Of a stretch of DNA of 64,000 bases, positions 63,222 to 64,000 are shown piece after piece. The position numbers were made by a program, and so were the translations under genes. Below the pieces are notes generated by a model, which did no database searches, had not been told where the DNA came from, and saw nothing but the letters and a program-made list of their open reading frames with translations. The stretch lies in the NCBI RefSeq assembly GCF_026723825.1, contig NZ_CP113519.1, positions 2,170,001-2,234,000 of the forward strand, written 5' to 3'. How positions within the stretch are numbered: position 1 is the stretch's first letter; the number at the start of each line of letters is the position of its first letter. Source of the stretch: Pseudomonas sp. GOM7 (GTDB taxonomy: Bacteria > Pseudomonadota > Gammaproteobacteria > Pseudomonadales > Pseudomonadaceae).

Positions 63222-64000
63222 ATGGTTCAGGTCAGAGCGCACCAGCCGATCAACGATGACGGCAGCATCAACCTCGACGCCTGGGTGGCGAACGTGGTTC
63301 GTATCGACCCGGCGCTCGATGCCCAGGCGCTGAAGGAGGCTTGCGAGTTCGTTCGCGAGGTCGAGCAGCAGGCCAATGCCGGCCAGCATCATTGGAGCGA
63401 GGGCGCGTCGATCTTCAGCGCCGGCCTCGACATCGCGGAAATCCTCGCCGATCTCAAGCTCGACCAGGACTCGCTGGTCGCCGCAGTGATCTATCGCGGG
63501 GTGCGTGAGGAACGTATTCCCCTGGCCCTGGTGCAGCAGCGCTTCGGCGCAGTGGTGGCCAAGCTGATCGAGGGCGTGCTGCGCATGGCGGCGATCAGCG
63601 CCAGCATCAACCCGCGCGAGTCGGTGGTGCTGGGCTCGCAGACCCAGGTGGAGAACCTGCGCAAGATGCTCGTGGCCATGGTCGATGACGTGCGCGTAGC
63701 GCTGATCAAGCTGGCCGAGCGCACCTGCGCCATACGTGCGGTCAAGGAGGCCGACGAGGACAAGCGCCAGCGCGTGGCGCGCGAGGTGTTCGATATCTAC
63801 GCGCCGCTGGCCCACCGCCTGGGCATCGGTCATATCAAGTGGGAGCTGGAAGACCTGTCCTTCCGCTATCTGGAGCCGGAACAGTACAAGCAGATCGCCA
63901 AACTGCTGCACGAACGCCGCCTCGATCGCGAGCAGTACATCAACGATGCCATGGCCCATCTGCGCCAGGAATTGGAAGCTACCGGGATCAAGGCCGACAT
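63222..64000 (+). CDS. relA: GTP pyrophosphokinase RelA, N-terminal part
   Basis: The first ~259 residues of (p)ppGpp synthetase I run off the window end. The pseudo-hydrolase domain is visible. The HD dyad of active SpoT-type hydrolases is replaced: the aligned segment reads AAVIYRGVREE, so this is a synthetase-only RelA. PLAHRLGIGHIKWELEDLSFRYL (a region near residues 194-216) leads into the synthetase domain beyond the window. The N-terminus MVQVRAHQPIND is typical of Pseudomonas RelA. Confidence 0.96.
   Translation, partial: MVQVRAHQPINDDGSINLDAWVANVVRIDPALDAQALKEACEFVREVEQQANAGQHHWSEGASIFSAGLDIAEILADLKLDQDSLVAAVIYRGVREERIPLALVQQRFGAVVAKLIEGVLRMAAISASINPRESVVLGSQTQVENLRKMLVAMVDDVRVALIKLAERTCAIRAVKEADEDKRQRVAREVFDIYAPLAHRLGIGHIKWELEDLSFRYLEPEQYKQIAKLLHERRLDREQYINDAMAHLRQELEATGIKAD

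Overview
The window is a gene-dense, high-GC stretch of a Pseudomonas chromosome, most likely from the P. mendocina / P. oleovorans / P. alcaliphila group. I infer this from gene order that matches what I recall of P. aeruginosa: aer-acnA-rlmM-tusA; gpx-ospR-sagS-DUF815-msrC-GST; and gacS-pirR-pirS-receptor-cysM-rlmD-relA. Pseudomonas-type interspersed repeats support it. No plasmid or phage genes, IS elements or CRISPR arrays are visible.

Layout. 0-4.3 kb: end of a DsbA-family gene, an ABC exporter, a LysR regulator and a divergent amidotransferase-like/monooxygenase pair. 4.3-8.7 kb: a tyrosine/homogentisate degradation cluster (hppD, a short-type hmgA, fahA, maiA) behind two TyrR/PhhR-like boxes. 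8.7-17.5 kb: Na+ symporter, chemoreceptor, rhlG, trmO, a degenerate pseudouridine synthase, rimO and a hydrolase. 17.7-18.9 kb: a small AT-rich patch with two gene cassettes and attC-like sites, but no integrase. 19-29 kb: aer, acnA, rlmM, tusA, a DUF3080 lipoprotein, a MATE pump and pdxB. 29.2-30.1 kb: no genes, but a ~785-bp head-to-head inverted repeat. 30.1-36.4 kb: gpx-ospR, sagS, DUF815 ATPase, msrC, GST. 36.5-37.0 kb: a duplicated tRNA-Glu/tRNA-Gly operon.

37.0-51.9 kb is the most interesting region. Fifteen consecutive minus-strand genes form a sulfur and respiration block: cydPABX-ybgE (bd oxidase); persulfide dioxygenase, a phosphatase-like/SQR fusion, SulP transporter and rhodanese; 1-Cys peroxiredoxin, SLAC1/TDT channel, polytopic membrane protein, octaheme tetrathionate-reductase-family cytochrome and cytochrome b; and a DUF3365 haem protein with a CsoR-family repressor. 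Four near-palindromic 16-mers of the form ATACYC-N2..4-GRGTAT lie upstream of the four transcription units. I read this as one regulon for sensing reactive sulfur, oxidising it, exporting sulfite/sulfate and respiring through a sulfide-tolerant oxidase. The block lies between the tRNA operon and a PA2817-like gene, where P. aeruginosa (as I recall) has little.

52-64 kb returns to core genome: small conserved proteins, gacS, an iron-linked two-component system with a TonB-dependent receptor, cysM, rlmD and the start of relA.
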